A stretch of 64,000 nucleotides of DNA from Pectobacterium brasiliense (GTDB taxonomy: Bacteria > Pseudomonadota > Gammaproteobacteria > Enterobacterales > Enterobacteriaceae): the NCBI RefSeq assembly GCF_016950255.1, contig NZ_JACGFN010000002.1, forward strand, positions 744,001 to 808,000, read 5' to 3'. The translations under genes were made by a program, and so were the position numbers. Of the stretch, positions 55,551 to 64,000 are shown piece by piece. Numbering within the stretch: the stretch's first letter is position 1; the number at the start of each line of letters is the position of its first letter. The notes under the pieces were generated by a model. The model was not told where the DNA came from and searched no databases. It saw only the letters and a list, made by a program, of their open reading frames with translations.

Positions 55551-56888
55551 TTACTGTGATGGTCCGCCGCTATGTAGCCAGAACGGGGGCAAGGTCAACG
55601 CCTCTTTACGATAGGCTTCCAGATAGGCAGAAGGAGCCTGCCCGGCAGCGAGCCGCTCAATTTCCTGGAGTAATGCCCGCCAGTGTTCAATATAGGATTC
55701 CACCTGCTCCGCCGGATAAGCGCCGGATAAGAGAAGAAACGCGCAGATATTACGTTGCAGACGAGGGATTTGCTGTTCGTACTGCGCTTCCGTCAATTTA
55801 GAAGAAAAGGCGCTTTTCAGATCCGCCGTGCTACGGCTTAACATAATGTCGGCAAAGCGTTTGAACGATCCCTGTAGCTTAATGCGATCTTTATTATCCA
55901 TATGGTCACGCCAGCCAGACTCGATCAGCCAGGAAGTCAGTACCAACTTACTTTGCAGGTAATCGACGCTGTAGCACACTTCCGCGCCGTCGGGGCTTTG
56001 TAGCCGTGCCTCCAGCGTGGCGAGTGCAGAGCGAAAAAGCGTGGTGACCTTGCGTAACACGACGCCTCCCACCAGCACCAGCATTTCGCGCATCATCGCA
56101 CTGGCCTCTGGCAGGGCTTCACGGGCAGAGGCATTCCCTCTTACCCACAGTTCTTCGTGGTATTGCCAGTGACTCAACCCCAGTTCCAGCGCCGCGCGGA
56201 TGGCTTGATCGATATTGGTTTTTGGATCCACAACCAGTCGATTGAGAGGCTGACACTCGCGAACCGGGTTACCTTTAGCCAAATGGTATCCGCGCGCCGC
56301 CTTACTCAGGCTGCCCTGCCGCATACCACCAAACTCCGCGATTTCCTTTGCCAGCTCCAGCAGATGGGTGGTCTGCCCGACCTTAAGCTCCATCTCCAGC
56401 TCGCACAGCGGTTCACTCAGATCTCCGGCACGAATTTCACCGCGATCTAAGGCAACCTCAATCACACTTTGATAGTAAGTAAACACCCACTTTTCACGCG
56501 TAAAATCCGTACTGAACAGTGGATTGAGCGACGATTGCAGCGCCTCAACATCGCAATCTTCCGGCAAGAATTCCTCCGGAAGCAGGCTGAGATCCAGCTC
56601 AGCTTTCTCCAGCTCAACGTTATATTCAGGATGTTGATGCAGCCCGCCAGTCACCTTGCCGGCCGTTTTCGCCGTCATTTCGTAGCGTTCATTTTCGCCA
56701 CGAATACGCAGGCAGATGCCATTGCGACGTAGATAATTATCCGCCGTTTCATAATAGGTATTGCTCAGACGCTGGGCACGCATGTGCTCATACTGACTGT
56801 AATCACTCTCCCAGCCAGCCAGTTGCGTCAGCAGCGATTCAACGCTGTCGGGATGAACAATAAACTTCAGCTCAATTTCTTCACTCAT
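55551..56888 (-). CDS. ygiF: Inorganic triphosphatase (CYTH-CHAD)
   Basis: YgiF hydrolyses tripolyphosphate. The ATG at 56888 begins MSEEIELKFIV with the CYTH EIELK signature; a GTG three codons earlier is possible. The 445 residues divide into CYTH (to about 205, with RLRIRGE-type LRIRGENERYEM and LEMELKVG) and a helical C-terminal CHAD domain with conserved His/Arg residues. It is the first gene of the ygiF-glnE-hldE series. Confidence 0.92.
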   Translation of the reverse strand: MSEEIELKFIVHPDSVESLLTQLAGWESDYSQYEHMRAQRLSNTYYETADNYLRRNGICLRIRGENERYEMTAKTAGKVTGGLHQHPEYNVELEKAELDLSLLPEEFLPEDCDVEALQSSLNPLFSTDFTREKWVFTYYQSVIEVALDRGEIRAGDLSEPLCELEMELKVGQTTHLLELAKEIAEFGGMRQGSLSKAARGYHLAKGNPVRECQPLNRLVVDPKTNIDQAIRAALELGLSHWQYHEELWVRGNASAREALPEASAMMREMLVLVGGVVLRKVTTLFRSALATLEARLQSPDGAEVCYSVDYLQSKLVLTSWLIESGWRDHMDNKDRIKLQGSFKRFADIMLSRSTADLKSAFSSKLTEAQYEQQIPRLQRNICAFLLLSGAYPAEQVESYIEHWRALLQEIERLAAGQAPSAYLEAYRKEALTLPPFWLHSGGPSQ

Positions 56889-57209
56889 AGCATTCACAAC
56901 ACCAAGACCACATTCATTATCCTGTCAGTAAATAACATTTTACTGCAGCTTACTACTCTTACCGCACACACTCTTTTTCACCTGCGAACAAGCGCGCATT
57001 TCTTATGCAAACCGGCCATCAGCGACACCGCTTTCCCCCGCTTAAACACGCCCCCCACCGCCTTCTAAGAACCTATTCCAGTAGGCATTATTGGTGTGAA
57101 ATAGCCCTAATGGGGAGGTTCTAAGACTGTTCTCATTTCGGTTTATACATTGCCTCGTCAGACTTAAGCCTCTACTATCGGACCACCATTAACGCAACAT
57201 GATGATCTT
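56889..57209. other. 321-bp divergent region ygiF / ygiM
   Basis: There is no gene. It contains a 63-bp palindromic element (57064-57126) and the divergent promoters. Confidence 0.5.
57064..57126. repeat. 63-bp palindromic element
   Basis: The ends TCTAAGAACCTATTCCA and (inverted) TCTTAGAACCTCCCCA pair, and pairing continues inward through CCAGTAGG / CCTAATGG. The whole element could fold as one hairpin. It lies about 85 bp upstream of ygiM. Confidence 0.6.
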
Positions 57210-57830
57210 ATGCAGAAATTAGGCTTACTCTGTTTTACTTTATTTTCTCTCACGCTGAGCTGGACCGCACAGGCGGAAGAAAAACGCTACATTTCCGATG
57301 AGTTATTGACGTATGTCCACAGCGGCCCTGGCAATCAATATCGTATCGTCGGCACACTGAATGCAGGTGCAGAGGTCACGTTACTCAGCGTTAATGAAAA
57401 CGCGGGCTATGCGCAGATCCGTGATGACAAAAACCGCACCACCTGGATTCCTCTCGACCAGCTTAGCAATACGCCGAGCCTGCGCACGCGGGTACCGGAG
57501 CTGGAAAATCAGGTTAAAGACCTGACTGACAAACTGAATAATATCGATCAGACCTGGAACCAGCGCACCGCGGATATGCAGCAGAAAGTCGCTGCCAGCG
57601 ATAGTGTGATCAATGGATTACGCCAGGAAAATCAGGATCTGAAAAATCAGCTTATCGTTGCGCAGAAGAAAGTCAGCGCGGCGAATGTCCAGCTTGATGA
57701 TAAGCAACGCACCATCATTCTACAGTGGTTTATGTATGGCGGCGGCGTTGCTGGCATAGGCTTGCTGTTGGGTCTGCTGTTGCCGCACATCATCCCTCGC
57801 AAAAAGAAAAATGACCGCTGGATGAGCTAA
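57210..57830 (+). CDS. ygiM: SH3-domain periplasmic membrane protein YgiM
   Basis: This is a 206-residue protein with a Sec signal peptide (cleaved after WTAQA), a bacterial SH3 domain (YISDELLTYVHSGPGNQYRIVG to TWIPLDQL), a long coiled coil (about 95-165), and a C-terminal membrane segment (FMYGGGVAGIGLLLGLLLPHIIP) with a basic tail. It belongs to the TIGR04211 group. The function is unknown; it faces the periplasm anchored at its C-terminus. Confidence 0.92.
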   Translation: MQKLGLLCFTLFSLTLSWTAQAEEKRYISDELLTYVHSGPGNQYRIVGTLNAGAEVTLLSVNENAGYAQIRDDKNRTTWIPLDQLSNTPSLRTRVPELENQVKDLTDKLNNIDQTWNQRTADMQQKVAASDSVINGLRQENQDLKNQLIVAQKKVSAANVQLDDKQRTIILQWFMYGGGVAGIGLLLGLLLPHIIPRKKKNDRWMS

Positions 57831-57842
57831 TCGGAACAATGT

Positions 57843-57865
57843 GCCTGCTTCTTGCAGGCATTTTT
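57843..57865 (+). terminator. Terminator of ygiM
   Basis: GCCTGC and GCAGGC pair across a 5-nt loop and are followed by ATTTTT. Confidence 0.8.
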
Positions 57866-57939
57866 CTTTGCAGCCAACGCCGCGGCGCAAAGATGGTAGT
57901 ATGTGATGAAGTATTGGTTATTGATTCAGGAGCCCGACG

Positions 57940-59184
57940 TTGAAGATCTACCTTGTCGGCGGCGCTGTTCGGGACAGCCTGCTGGGTTTACCCGTCATCG
58001 AGAAAGATTGGGTGGTGGTCGGCGCGACGCCGGAGAGCCTGCTTGCGCAGGGCTACCAGCAGGTTGGAAAGGATTTCCCCGTCTTCTTACACCCCGTTAG
58101 CCGCGATGAATACGCTCTCGCGCGTACCGAACGCAAATCTGGCAAAGGCTATACTGGTTTTGTCTGCCATGCCGCACCTGATGTCACGTTAGAGCAGGAT
58201 TTGCTACGCCGCGATTTGACCATCAATGCGATTGCCCGCACCGAGCGAGGCGACCTTATCGATCCTTATCACGGCCATCGCGATCTTGAGAATCGCGTGC
58301 TGCGCCACGTCTCCAACGCATTCAGCGAAGATCCGTTACGGGTGCTGCGTGTCGCCCGTTTTGCCGCGCGTTTTGCTCATCTCGGCTTCCAGATTGCCGA
58401 AGAAACCATGGCGCTGATGCAAAAAATGGCGCATGAGGGCGAGCTGGCTTATCTGACGCCAGAGCGCGTCTGGAAAGAGACGGAAAAAGCGCTCGGCACC
58501 TCGTCGCCAGATGTCTATTTTCAGGTGCTTCGTGACTGCGGCGCGCTGGCCGTGCTGTTCCCTGAAATCGATAACCTGTACGGCGTGCCCGCCCCCGCCA
58601 AATGGCACCCGGAAATCGATACCGGCATTCATACCATGATGACGGTGGCGATGGCCGCTCGTCTCAGCCCTGAGATTGACGTCCGTTTTGCTACGCTGTG
58701 CCACGATTTAGGAAAAGGGCTGACGCCCCCCGAACTGTGGCCGCGTCATCACGGGCATGGCCCGGCGGGCGTCAAACTGGTTGAAGCACTGTGCCAGCGC
58801 CTGCGCGTACCTAACCCGATTCGCGATTTGGCAAAGCTGGTTGCGGAATATCATGATCTGGTTCATACCGTGCAGGTGCTGCAACCCAAAACCCTGCTGA
58901 AGTTATTTGATGCGATTGACGTCTGGCGTAAACCACAGCGTCTGGAGCAGTTAGCGCTCACGAGCGAAGCCGATGCCAGAGGCCGTGCCGGTTTTGAAGA
59001 GAACCCGTATCCACAAGGCGACTATCTGCGTGAAGCTTTCCGCGTCGCCAGTCAGGTCAGCAGTGCGGACGTCGTCGCCGATGGGTTTAAGGGCATTGAC
59101 GTGCGTAACGAACTCGCACGTCGCCGCACTCATGCCCTGGCGGACTGGAAAGCACAGCAGCCAGATTCATCAGGCGCATCCTGA
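57940..59184 (+). CDS. cca: Multifunctional CCA tRNA nucleotidyltransferase
   Basis: Cca adds or repairs the 3' CCA of tRNAs and has phosphohydrolase activity. Alignment with E. coli ([16 protein letters not shown]) puts the start at a TTG codon, 57940, with AGGAG eight bases upstream; the rare start may limit expression. The nucleotidyltransferase core has [14 protein letters not shown] and RRDLTINAI; the HD domain shows [21 protein letters not shown]. Length is 414 residues. Confidence 0.96.
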   Translation: MKIYLVGGAVRDSLLGLPVIEKDWVVVGATPESLLAQGYQQVGKDFPVFLHPVSRDEYALARTERKSGKGYTGFVCHAAPDVTLEQDLLRRDLTINAIARTERGDLIDPYHGHRDLENRVLRHVSNAFSEDPLRVLRVARFAARFAHLGFQIAEETMALMQKMAHEGELAYLTPERVWKETEKALGTSSPDVYFQVLRDCGALAVLFPEIDNLYGVPAPAKWHPEIDTGIHTMMTVAMAARLSPEIDVRFATLCHDLGKGLTPPELWPRHHGHGPAGVKLVEALCQRLRVPNPIRDLAKLVAEYHDLVHTVQVLQPKTLLKLFDAIDVWRKPQRLEQLALTSEADARGRAGFEENPYPQGDYLREAFRVASQVSSADVVADGFKGIDVRNELARRRTHALADWKAQQPDSSGAS

Positions 59185-59187
59185 AAC

Positions 59188-59217
59188 AAAGAGGCCACGC
59201 TAATGCGTGGCCTCTTT
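59188..59217. terminator. Bidirectional terminator cca / uppP
   Basis: AAAGAGGCCACGC and GCGTGGCCTCTTT form a 13-bp stem with a TAAT loop between two convergent genes, with A/T flanks on both sides. Confidence 0.9.
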
Positions 59218-59252
59218 CTATAACGGTCTACCTAAAATCGACATTCTCAGTC

Positions 59253-60071
59253 TTACATAAACACCATGTAAACCACGCCCGCGACGATAAAACGGTAAAT
59301 CGCGAACGGGACAAACGAGATGCGTTTGATGACTTTCAGGAAGGTTTTAATCGCAATCAGCGCCACGATAAAGGCCGTCACGAAACCAACGGCAAACATC
59401 GGCAGATCGGCCAGCGACAGGAAATGCCAGCTCTTATACAGATCCAGAACGGTCGCGCCCATCATCATGGGAACCGCCAGAATAAAAGAGAACTCAGAAG
59501 CCGCATAGCGGCTGACGCCCATCAGCATCCCGCCTGAAATGGTCGCTCCCGAACGTGAAAAGCCGGGCCACAGCGCCAGACATTGAAAACAGCCAATCAT
59601 AAAAGCCTGACGATGCGTGATGTCATCCAACCCGACGGCACGCGGTTTTTTAGGTTTGAGCCATTCAGCCGCTAACAGCAAGAAACCACCGACAACCAAC
59701 GCGTACATCACGTTCTGTGGATAAAATAGTGACTTGATCACATCATGGAAAATTAGCCCAAGCACCACAGCGGGAATCATTGCCAATAAGATGTGCGTTA
59801 ATTTCAGTCGACCAGCCGTATGCCCCTCATGTGGAACTTCACCAAAGTGAATCCCTATCAGACCAAAGAGGCGGCGCCAGAACATCACAACAACGGCCAG
59901 AATCGAGCCAAGCTGGATGATAACTTCAAACGTCTTGGCTTTCTCATCAGCGAACCCTAACCAATGACCAACGATAATCATATGCCCCGTAGACGATACG
60001 GGCAAAAACTCGGTCAGTCCTTCGACCACGCCAAGAATAAATGCGATTAGCAATGAATGCAGGTCAGTCAT
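59253..60071 (-). CDS. uppP: Undecaprenyl-diphosphatase
   Basis: UppP (BacA) recycles undecaprenyl pyrophosphate for cell-wall synthesis and can confer bacitracin tolerance. The 272-residue membrane protein has the two catalytic motifs [14 protein letters not shown] near residue 20 and [13 protein letters not shown] near residue 175. It is convergent with cca. Confidence 0.96.
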   Translation of the reverse strand: MTDLHSLLIAFILGVVEGLTEFLPVSSTGHMIIVGHWLGFADEKAKTFEVIIQLGSILAVVVMFWRRLFGLIGIHFGEVPHEGHTAGRLKLTHILLAMIPAVVLGLIFHDVIKSLFYPQNVMYALVVGGFLLLAAEWLKPKKPRAVGLDDITHRQAFMIGCFQCLALWPGFSRSGATISGGMLMGVSRYAASEFSFILAVPMMMGATVLDLYKSWHFLSLADLPMFAVGFVTAFIVALIAIKTFLKVIKRISFVPFAIYRFIVAGVVYMVFM

Positions 60072-60113
60072 CTAAAAATCCTTGCCTCTAATAAAAACGA
60101 AAATGCAGCGCAC

Positions 60114-60147
60114 AAAAAAGCGGCCGCGTACTTCCGCGAGCCGCTAT
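60114..60147 (-). terminator. Terminator of folB
   Basis: On the minus strand AGCGGCTCGCG pairs with CGCGGCCGCT with one unpaired base and is followed by a T run (plus-strand A run 60115-60120). It separates folB from uppP. Confidence 0.75.
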
Positions 60148-60218
60148 AACTGGCTTATAGACTATTTGGGTTACGGTTTAGTTGCACGTAAATCAGTATT
60201 TATTCTGTTAAATCAGAT

Positions 60219-60572
60219 TTATCGCGTACCGCGTTCAATGATGACACCAACCTGACGTGCCTGCGCGACGGCACCTGGCTTGCTGAGCTTTATCCGCAGC
60301 CAGGGAATCGAGAAGCGCTGCATCAGCATGTGCGCGACTTCTTCAGCCACACGTTCCACCAGAGCAAAGCGCTGGTTTGCCACGTGGGCAATCACCGCCT
60401 CGCTGACATCGGCATAGCTCAGGCAGTCATTAACATCGTCACTGGCGGCTGCCTGACGGTTATCCCAGCCCATTTCGATATCGAACACCAGTTTCTGCTG
60501 GATGGTCTGTTCCCAATCGTAAACACCAATAGTTGTGATTACAGTAAGTTCTTCAATAAATACGATATCCAT
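60219..60572 (-). CDS. folB: Dihydroneopterin aldolase
   Basis: FolB makes 6-hydroxymethyl-dihydropterin in folate synthesis. The ATG at 60572 gives 117 residues and aligns with E. coli (MDIVFIEELTVITTIGVYDWEQ). The catalytic Glu is in GVYDWEQ and the catalytic Lys is in RIKLSKPGAV. It is divergent from plsY. Confidence 0.95.
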   Translation of the reverse strand: MDIVFIEELTVITTIGVYDWEQTIQQKLVFDIEMGWDNRQAAASDDVNDCLSYADVSEAVIAHVANQRFALVERVAEEVAHMLMQRFSIPWLRIKLSKPGAVAQARQVGVIIERGTR

Positions 60573-60698
60573 CACGCCATTCTCTGTTTTTGTCGCTGTC
60601 GGATACCACTTCCGACGGAATGTGCGTATTATCCACAGATGAGAAGAGTAAAACGACCCTTATTAAACGTCTCTCTATAAACTAAACGGAATAGCGTT

Positions 60699-61334
60699 AT
60701 GAGTGTTACCGCGCTTGGTATGATGTTAATCGCGTATCTGTGTGGCTCTATTTCCAGTGCGATTTTGTTTTGCAGAATTGCTGGGCTACCCGACCCGCGC
60801 CAGCATGGTTCAGGGAACCCCGGAGCCACTAACGTATTGCGTATTGGCGGCAAAGCGGCCGCTGCAACCGTATTGGTGTTTGATGTTCTGAAAGGCATGC
60901 TGCCTGTCTGGGCCGCTTACGAGCTGGGCGTTCCCCCGCTGTATCTCGGGTTAACCGCTATCGCTGCCTGCCTCGGCCATATCTATCCCGTCTTTTTCCA
61001 CTTTCGCGGTGGCAAAGGTGTGGCAACGGCGCTGGGTGCCATTGCCCCTATCGGCTGGGATTTGACGGGCCTGATGACCGGTACCTGGCTACTGACCGTA
61101 CTGCTGAGCGGCTATTCCTCGCTTGGCGCGATTGTCAGCGCGCTCATCGCCCCGTTTTATGTCTGGTGGTTCAAGCCACAGTTTACCTTCCCCGTCGCGA
61201 TGCTCTCTTGCCTGATACTGATGCGTCATCATGACAATATCCAACGCCTCTGGCGCGGACAGGAAAGTAAAATCTGGAATAAGCTACGCAAGAAGAAGCA
61301 GCCAGAAGACGAACAGACATCCTCCGAAGAATAA
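60699..61334 (+). CDS. plsY: Glycerol-3-phosphate acyltransferase PlsY
   Basis: PlsY acylates glycerol-3-phosphate with acyl-phosphate in the inner membrane. The 211-residue protein has about five membrane segments and the three signature loops: [12 protein letters not shown] near residue 37, [12 protein letters not shown] near residue 104, and [10 protein letters not shown] near the end. It is divergent from folB, as in E. coli. Confidence 0.96.
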   Translation: MSVTALGMMLIAYLCGSISSAILFCRIAGLPDPRQHGSGNPGATNVLRIGGKAAAATVLVFDVLKGMLPVWAAYELGVPPLYLGLTAIAACLGHIYPVFFHFRGGKGVATALGAIAPIGWDLTGLMTGTWLLTVLLSGYSSLGAIVSALIAPFYVWWFKPQFTFPVAMLSCLILMRHHDNIQRLWRGQESKIWNKLRKKKQPEDEQTSSEE

Positions 61335-61338
61335 GACA

Positions 61339-61370
61339 AAAAAATTCCCGTTTTCACGGGAATTTTTTTA
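61339..61370. terminator. Bidirectional terminator plsY / chemoreceptor
   Basis: AAAAAATTCCCGT and ACGGGAATTTTTT form a hairpin with A and T flanks between convergent genes. Confidence 0.9.
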
Positions 61371-61388
61371 TGAAGTATGACGGGGATA
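61371..61388. repeat. End fragment of the 127-bp palindromic repeat
   Basis: TGAAGTATGACGGG plus ATAT matches the right end of the element at 41542-41668 with an extra G. It abuts the stop codon of the chemoreceptor. Position is accurate to within a base or two. Confidence 0.5.
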
Positions 61389-62975
61389 TTAGAATCGGCC
61401 GATGGCGGCAAATTCCTGCGATTGCACCTTAAACTGAGACATACTTTCTGCCAGCAGGCGCGCCTGATCTTCCAGTGAGCGCGTGGCAGCGGCAGACTCT
61501 TCTACCAGAGACGCATTTTGCTGTGCGACTTCATCCATCTGCGATACCGCCAGATTCACCTGCCCAATACCATTGCTTTGCTCACGCGTGGCCGTTGAGA
61601 TTTCACGCATCAGGGATGTCACGCGCGCCACGGCGTCAGAAACGTCATTCATCGTTTCCCCGGCCATTTTCGCCATCACGGTGCCTTCACTGACGCGACT
61701 TTGAGACTCTTCCATCAGCATTTTGATCTCTTTGGCCGATTGCGCACTGCGCTGCGCCAGACTGCGGACTTCACCCGCCACCACCGCAAATCCACGCCCC
61801 TGCTCACCCGCACGTGCGGCTTCAACTGCCGCATTCAGCGCCAGAATATTAGTCTGGAACGCGATGCCATCAATCACCGCCAGAATATCGCCAATGCGTG
61901 CGGAGCTGCTGGAGATCATCTGCATTTTCTCAATCATGCTCCCCACGGTTTCGCTGCCTTTATTCGCGATATCGGATACATTTTGCGCCAGCGTATGCGC
62001 TTGCTCTGCACTTTCCGCATTCAGCGTCACTGTCGCGGTCAACTGCTCCATACTGGCTGCGGTTTCTTCCAGCGAGGAGGCTGACTCTTCCGTACGCGCG
62101 GCTAAATGCGTATTGCCGGAAGACAGTTCGCGCGTGCCGACGTCAATCTGCATACCGGCATCACGGACGCGACCCACGGCGGTTGCCAGCGAATGCTGCA
62201 TGGCCTTCATCGCCTGAATCAGGCGGCCAATCTCATTATTGCCGCCATCGGGAATGCGCTGGGTCAAATCACCACGAGCAATAAACTCCAGTTGACCGAC
62301 CGTCTCTTCAAGCGGGGAAAGAATAGAACGCTTCAAGGCAATCCAGGCTGCCAACACCAGCAGCAGAACGGAGATACAGGCAATACCGATGATCATCAAA
62401 CGGTTGAACGCGAAGCTTTCCGCTTCTGCAAGCATGTTTTCCCCGACCTCCAGACCGAAATCACGGAATTCGTTCGCGACCTTATCCATCTTAACGCTGA
62501 GCGGTGGTAACACGTCCTGCAACAGCATGTAATAGGCTGCGACATCGCCACGTTTCAGCGCATCAACCATCGGCTGAACGCCAAGATTCATGTATTGTTC
62601 GTAGTTGCTTTTAACCTCTGCGGCCATTTTGGCACCGCGCTCCGTTACGGTGCCGTAGGAAAGAAAGCGTGCCATTTCTTTGTGGGAAAGCGCCGTGTAG
62701 GCCTCTGCCCGCGCGACCGATGCATTCGCCAGATCGGTCAGCCCGCTTTCCATCTGACGAGCCGCCAACGCAGCCCCTGTTCTCGCACGCAGTGAAGCGG
62801 TATAGCTCCCCGCCAGCGCCGTGACTTCTTTGCCCTGAATCTTGTCGATTGTCGTCAGCGACGTGATTCCCTGATTGATTGAGGTGATGCCAATTCCACA
62901 CACCAGCAATAACAGCAGTACCATCGTTCCTAACAAAGCAATCAAGCTCGTCTTGATTGTGATATTTCTTAACAT
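61389..62975 (-). CDS. Methyl-accepting chemotaxis protein (Tsr/Tar type)
   Basis: This is a 528-residue chemoreceptor. The ATG at 62975 (MLRNITIKTSLIALLGTMV) has AGGGAAA upstream; the frame extends further up without merit. The order is TM1 (about 10-30), a four-helix periplasmic domain (about 35-185), TM2 (LMIIGIACISVLLLVLAAWIAL), HAMP, methylation helices and the tip IAFQTNILALNAAVEAARAGEQGRGF. The C-terminus (AAIGRF) lacks the NWETF tether for CheR/CheB, so it depends on other receptors for efficient methylation. The ligand is unknown. Confidence 0.93.
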   Translation of the reverse strand: MLRNITIKTSLIALLGTMVLLLLLVCGIGITSINQGITSLTTIDKIQGKEVTALAGSYTASLRARTGAALAARQMESGLTDLANASVARAEAYTALSHKEMARFLSYGTVTERGAKMAAEVKSNYEQYMNLGVQPMVDALKRGDVAAYYMLLQDVLPPLSVKMDKVANEFRDFGLEVGENMLAEAESFAFNRLMIIGIACISVLLLVLAAWIALKRSILSPLEETVGQLEFIARGDLTQRIPDGGNNEIGRLIQAMKAMQHSLATAVGRVRDAGMQIDVGTRELSSGNTHLAARTEESASSLEETAASMEQLTATVTLNAESAEQAHTLAQNVSDIANKGSETVGSMIEKMQMISSSSARIGDILAVIDGIAFQTNILALNAAVEAARAGEQGRGFAVVAGEVRSLAQRSAQSAKEIKMLMEESQSRVSEGTVMAKMAGETMNDVSDAVARVTSLMREISTATREQSNGIGQVNLAVSQMDEVAQQNASLVEESAAATRSLEDQARLLAESMSQFKVQSQEFAAIGRF

Positions 62976-63008
62976 TTTTGTTTCCCTGATATTACAAATG
63001 ATAAATAA

Positions 63009-63029
63009 ATGCGGAGAAATGCTCCGCAT
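63009..63029 (-). promoter_or_regulatory. Leader hairpin of the chemoreceptor gene
   Basis: ATGCGGAG and CTCCGCAT form a perfect 8-bp stem with a 5-nt loop in the 5' untranslated region, about 34 bases upstream of the start. Confidence 0.45.
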
Positions 63030-63050
63030 AACGTGATCCAGATCATCTTC

Positions 63051-63077
63051 CTATCGGTAACAAGCCTGCTTTCTTTA
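63051..63077 (-). promoter_or_regulatory. Sigma-28 promoter of the chemoreceptor gene
   Basis: Read on the minus strand, TAAA-N15-ACCGATAG matches the sigma-28 consensus TAAA-N15-GCCGATAA with two mismatches in the -10. It lies about 75 bp upstream of the chemoreceptor start. Confidence 0.7.
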
Positions 63078-63177
63078 AAGAAACTTTAGTAACGAAAGTA
63101 TTTTTACTTAAACGACTCGCGCAAGCGCATCACACCTTGCACACGCTAAAAATCAGGGACATTAAACGCTTTTTGGC

Positions 63178-63183
63178 TATAAT
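63178..63183 (+). promoter_or_regulatory. -10 box of ppa
   Basis: A perfect TATAAT lies 40 bp upstream of the ppa ATG. The -35 is poor (AGGGAC at 17-bp spacing), so an activator or extended contacts may help. Confidence 0.5.
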
Positions 63184-63223
63184 GACGACCACGCTATTTC
63201 AGGTTTAAGAGAAGGAAACCGAC

Positions 63224-63754
63224 ATGAGTCTGAACAATGTCCCGGCGGGTAAAGATCTGCCGGAAGATATCTATGTAGTGATTGAAATTCCCGCGAACGC
63301 CGATCCGATCAAATATGAAATTGATAAAGATACCGGTGCGCTGTTTGTAGACCGTTTCATGTCTACGGCCATGTTCTACCCATGCAACTACGGCTACATC
63401 AATCACACGCTGTCTCTGGATGGCGACCCGGTTGACGTTCTGGTTCCGACCCCGTATCCGTTGCAGCCTGGCTCAGTGATCCGCTGCCGCCCTGTTGGCG
63501 TGCTGAAAATGACCGACGAAGCAGGCGAAGATGCCAAGCTGGTTGCCGTTCCACACAGCAAGCTGACCAAAGAATACGATCACATTAAAGACGTTAACGA
63601 CCTGCCTGAACTGCTGCGTGCACAGATCGGCCACTTCTTTGAGCACTACAAAGATCTGGAAAAAGGCAAGTGGGTGAAAGTGGAAGGTTGGGATAACGCT
63701 GCTGCGGCGAAAGCCGAGATCGTTGCTTCCTTCGAGCGCGCGAAAAACAAATAA
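63224..63754 (+). CDS. ppa: Inorganic pyrophosphatase
   Basis: Ppa hydrolyses pyrophosphate and drives biosynthetic reactions. The 176-residue length is that of E. coli Ppa. The metal-binding signature is in [13 protein letters not shown], preceded by [15 protein letters not shown] and followed by [19 protein letters not shown]. It is convergent with ytfP, as in E. coli. Confidence 0.98.
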   Translation: MSLNNVPAGKDLPEDIYVVIEIPANADPIKYEIDKDTGALFVDRFMSTAMFYPCNYGYINHTLSLDGDPVDVLVPTPYPLQPGSVIRCRPVGVLKMTDEAGEDAKLVAVPHSKLTKEYDHIKDVNDLPELLRAQIGHFFEHYKDLEKGKWVKVEGWDNAAAAKAEIVASFERAKNK

Positions 63755-63810
63755 GCGCCACACGATATGCATGCATTAAAGCCCTTACGGGCTCAAGATA
63801 TCGCATGATC

Positions 63811-63837
63811 AAAAACACCGCCTTGCGCGGTGTTTTT
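63811..63837. terminator. Bidirectional terminator ppa / ytfP
   Basis: AAAAACACCGC and GCGGTGTTTTT form an 11-bp stem with a 5-nt loop. A smaller hairpin AGCCC-TTAC-GGGCT lies just before it at about 63780-63793. Confidence 0.9.
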
Positions 63838-63873
63838 ATTTATGGCGACCATGACTTGATTGGCGACTCGGCC

Positions 63874-64000
63874 TCAAGCCTCTTCATCTTCTTCGCTGCG
63901 CTTTAGCCAGTCGCCGCTGGCAATACGCGTCAGCCCTACAACAGGGTGCTTGTACAGATAGATCCAGGCACTGCCCAGAGGCGTACGAATCAGCTCACGT
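63874..64000 (-). CDS. ytfP: YtfP gamma-glutamylcyclotransferase-like protein, C-terminal part
   Basis: The window ends inside this gene; only the last 42 codons are present. The translation RELIRTPLGSAWIYLYKHP...LTRIASGDWLKR aligns with the C-terminus of E. coli YtfP (QLIQTPYGSAWMYVY...IESGDWL). Its place next to ppa agrees with E. coli. An acidic tail (SEEDEEA) ends the protein. Confidence 0.85.
   Translation of the reverse strand, partial: RELIRTPLGSAWIYLYKHPVVGLTRIASGDWLKRSEEDEEA

Overview
The window reads as chromosome of a soft-rot enterobacterium, most likely Pectobacterium. Long blocks follow E. coli gene order (queD/queE, then eno-pyrG-mazG-relA-rlmD-barA, gudD-gudX-gudP, ygiF-glnE-hldE, ygiM-cca-uppP-folB-plsY, ppa-ytfP). 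Plant-associated accessory genes sit between these blocks: a family 28 polygalacturonase-like enzyme and the rhiN/rhiT pair for rhamnogalacturonan oligomers. I see no tRNA, rRNA, CRISPR array, prophage or insertion sequence.

Region by region. Bases 1-5.2 kb: an unrecognised 560-residue protein, an orphan sugar-binding protein and a GH28 enzyme. 5.2-6.4 kb: queD and queE for queuosine. 6.6-8.3 kb: an exported metallo-beta-lactamase-fold hydrolase and a short-chain dehydrogenase. 8.4-11.3 kb: a MITE-like element and rhiTN. 11.6-14.8 kb: a LysR regulator divergent from an aldehyde dehydrogenase and a DJ-1/PfpI protein. 14.9-18.2 kb: a TonB-dependent siderophore receptor and its binding protein. 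18.4-29.6 kb: the conserved eno to barA block. 29.9-35.0 kb: a DMSO-reductase-type operon (dmsABCD plus a napF-like ferredoxin) behind a perfect FNR site. 35.1-45.2 kb: a complete glucarate/galactarate pathway (garK, garR, garL, gudD, gudX, gudP and divergent garD). 45.9-48.6 kb: an Aer-type receptor and two FlxA-like genes, the first behind a consensus sigma-28 promoter. 48.7-56.9 kb: ypeB, ligA, hldE, glnE, ygiF. 57.2-61.3 kb: ygiM, cca, uppP, folB, plsY. 61.4-64.0 kb: a chemoreceptor, ppa and the end of ytfP.

The most striking observation is that two otherwise intact genes, relA and the dmsA-like gene, are each broken by what looks like the same event. Both carry two extra bases in an alternating GC tract. 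Aligned from memory with the E. coli proteins, removing one GC dinucleotide restores each reading frame with no gain or loss of residues. These are the two longest alternating GC tracts I noticed. They may be slippage-prone switches, fixed mutations, or a shared sequencing artefact.

Several repeat families occupy the intergenic spaces: a TIR-bounded element at 8.4 kb with a decayed relative at 35.0 kb; a 127-bp palindromic element at 41.6 kb with end fragments at 6.4 and 61.4 kb; a two-hairpin unit in tandem downstream of eno; and a 63-bp palindrome upstream of ygiM. The regulatory region of gudP/garD also seems to have a diverged copy upstream of gudX.
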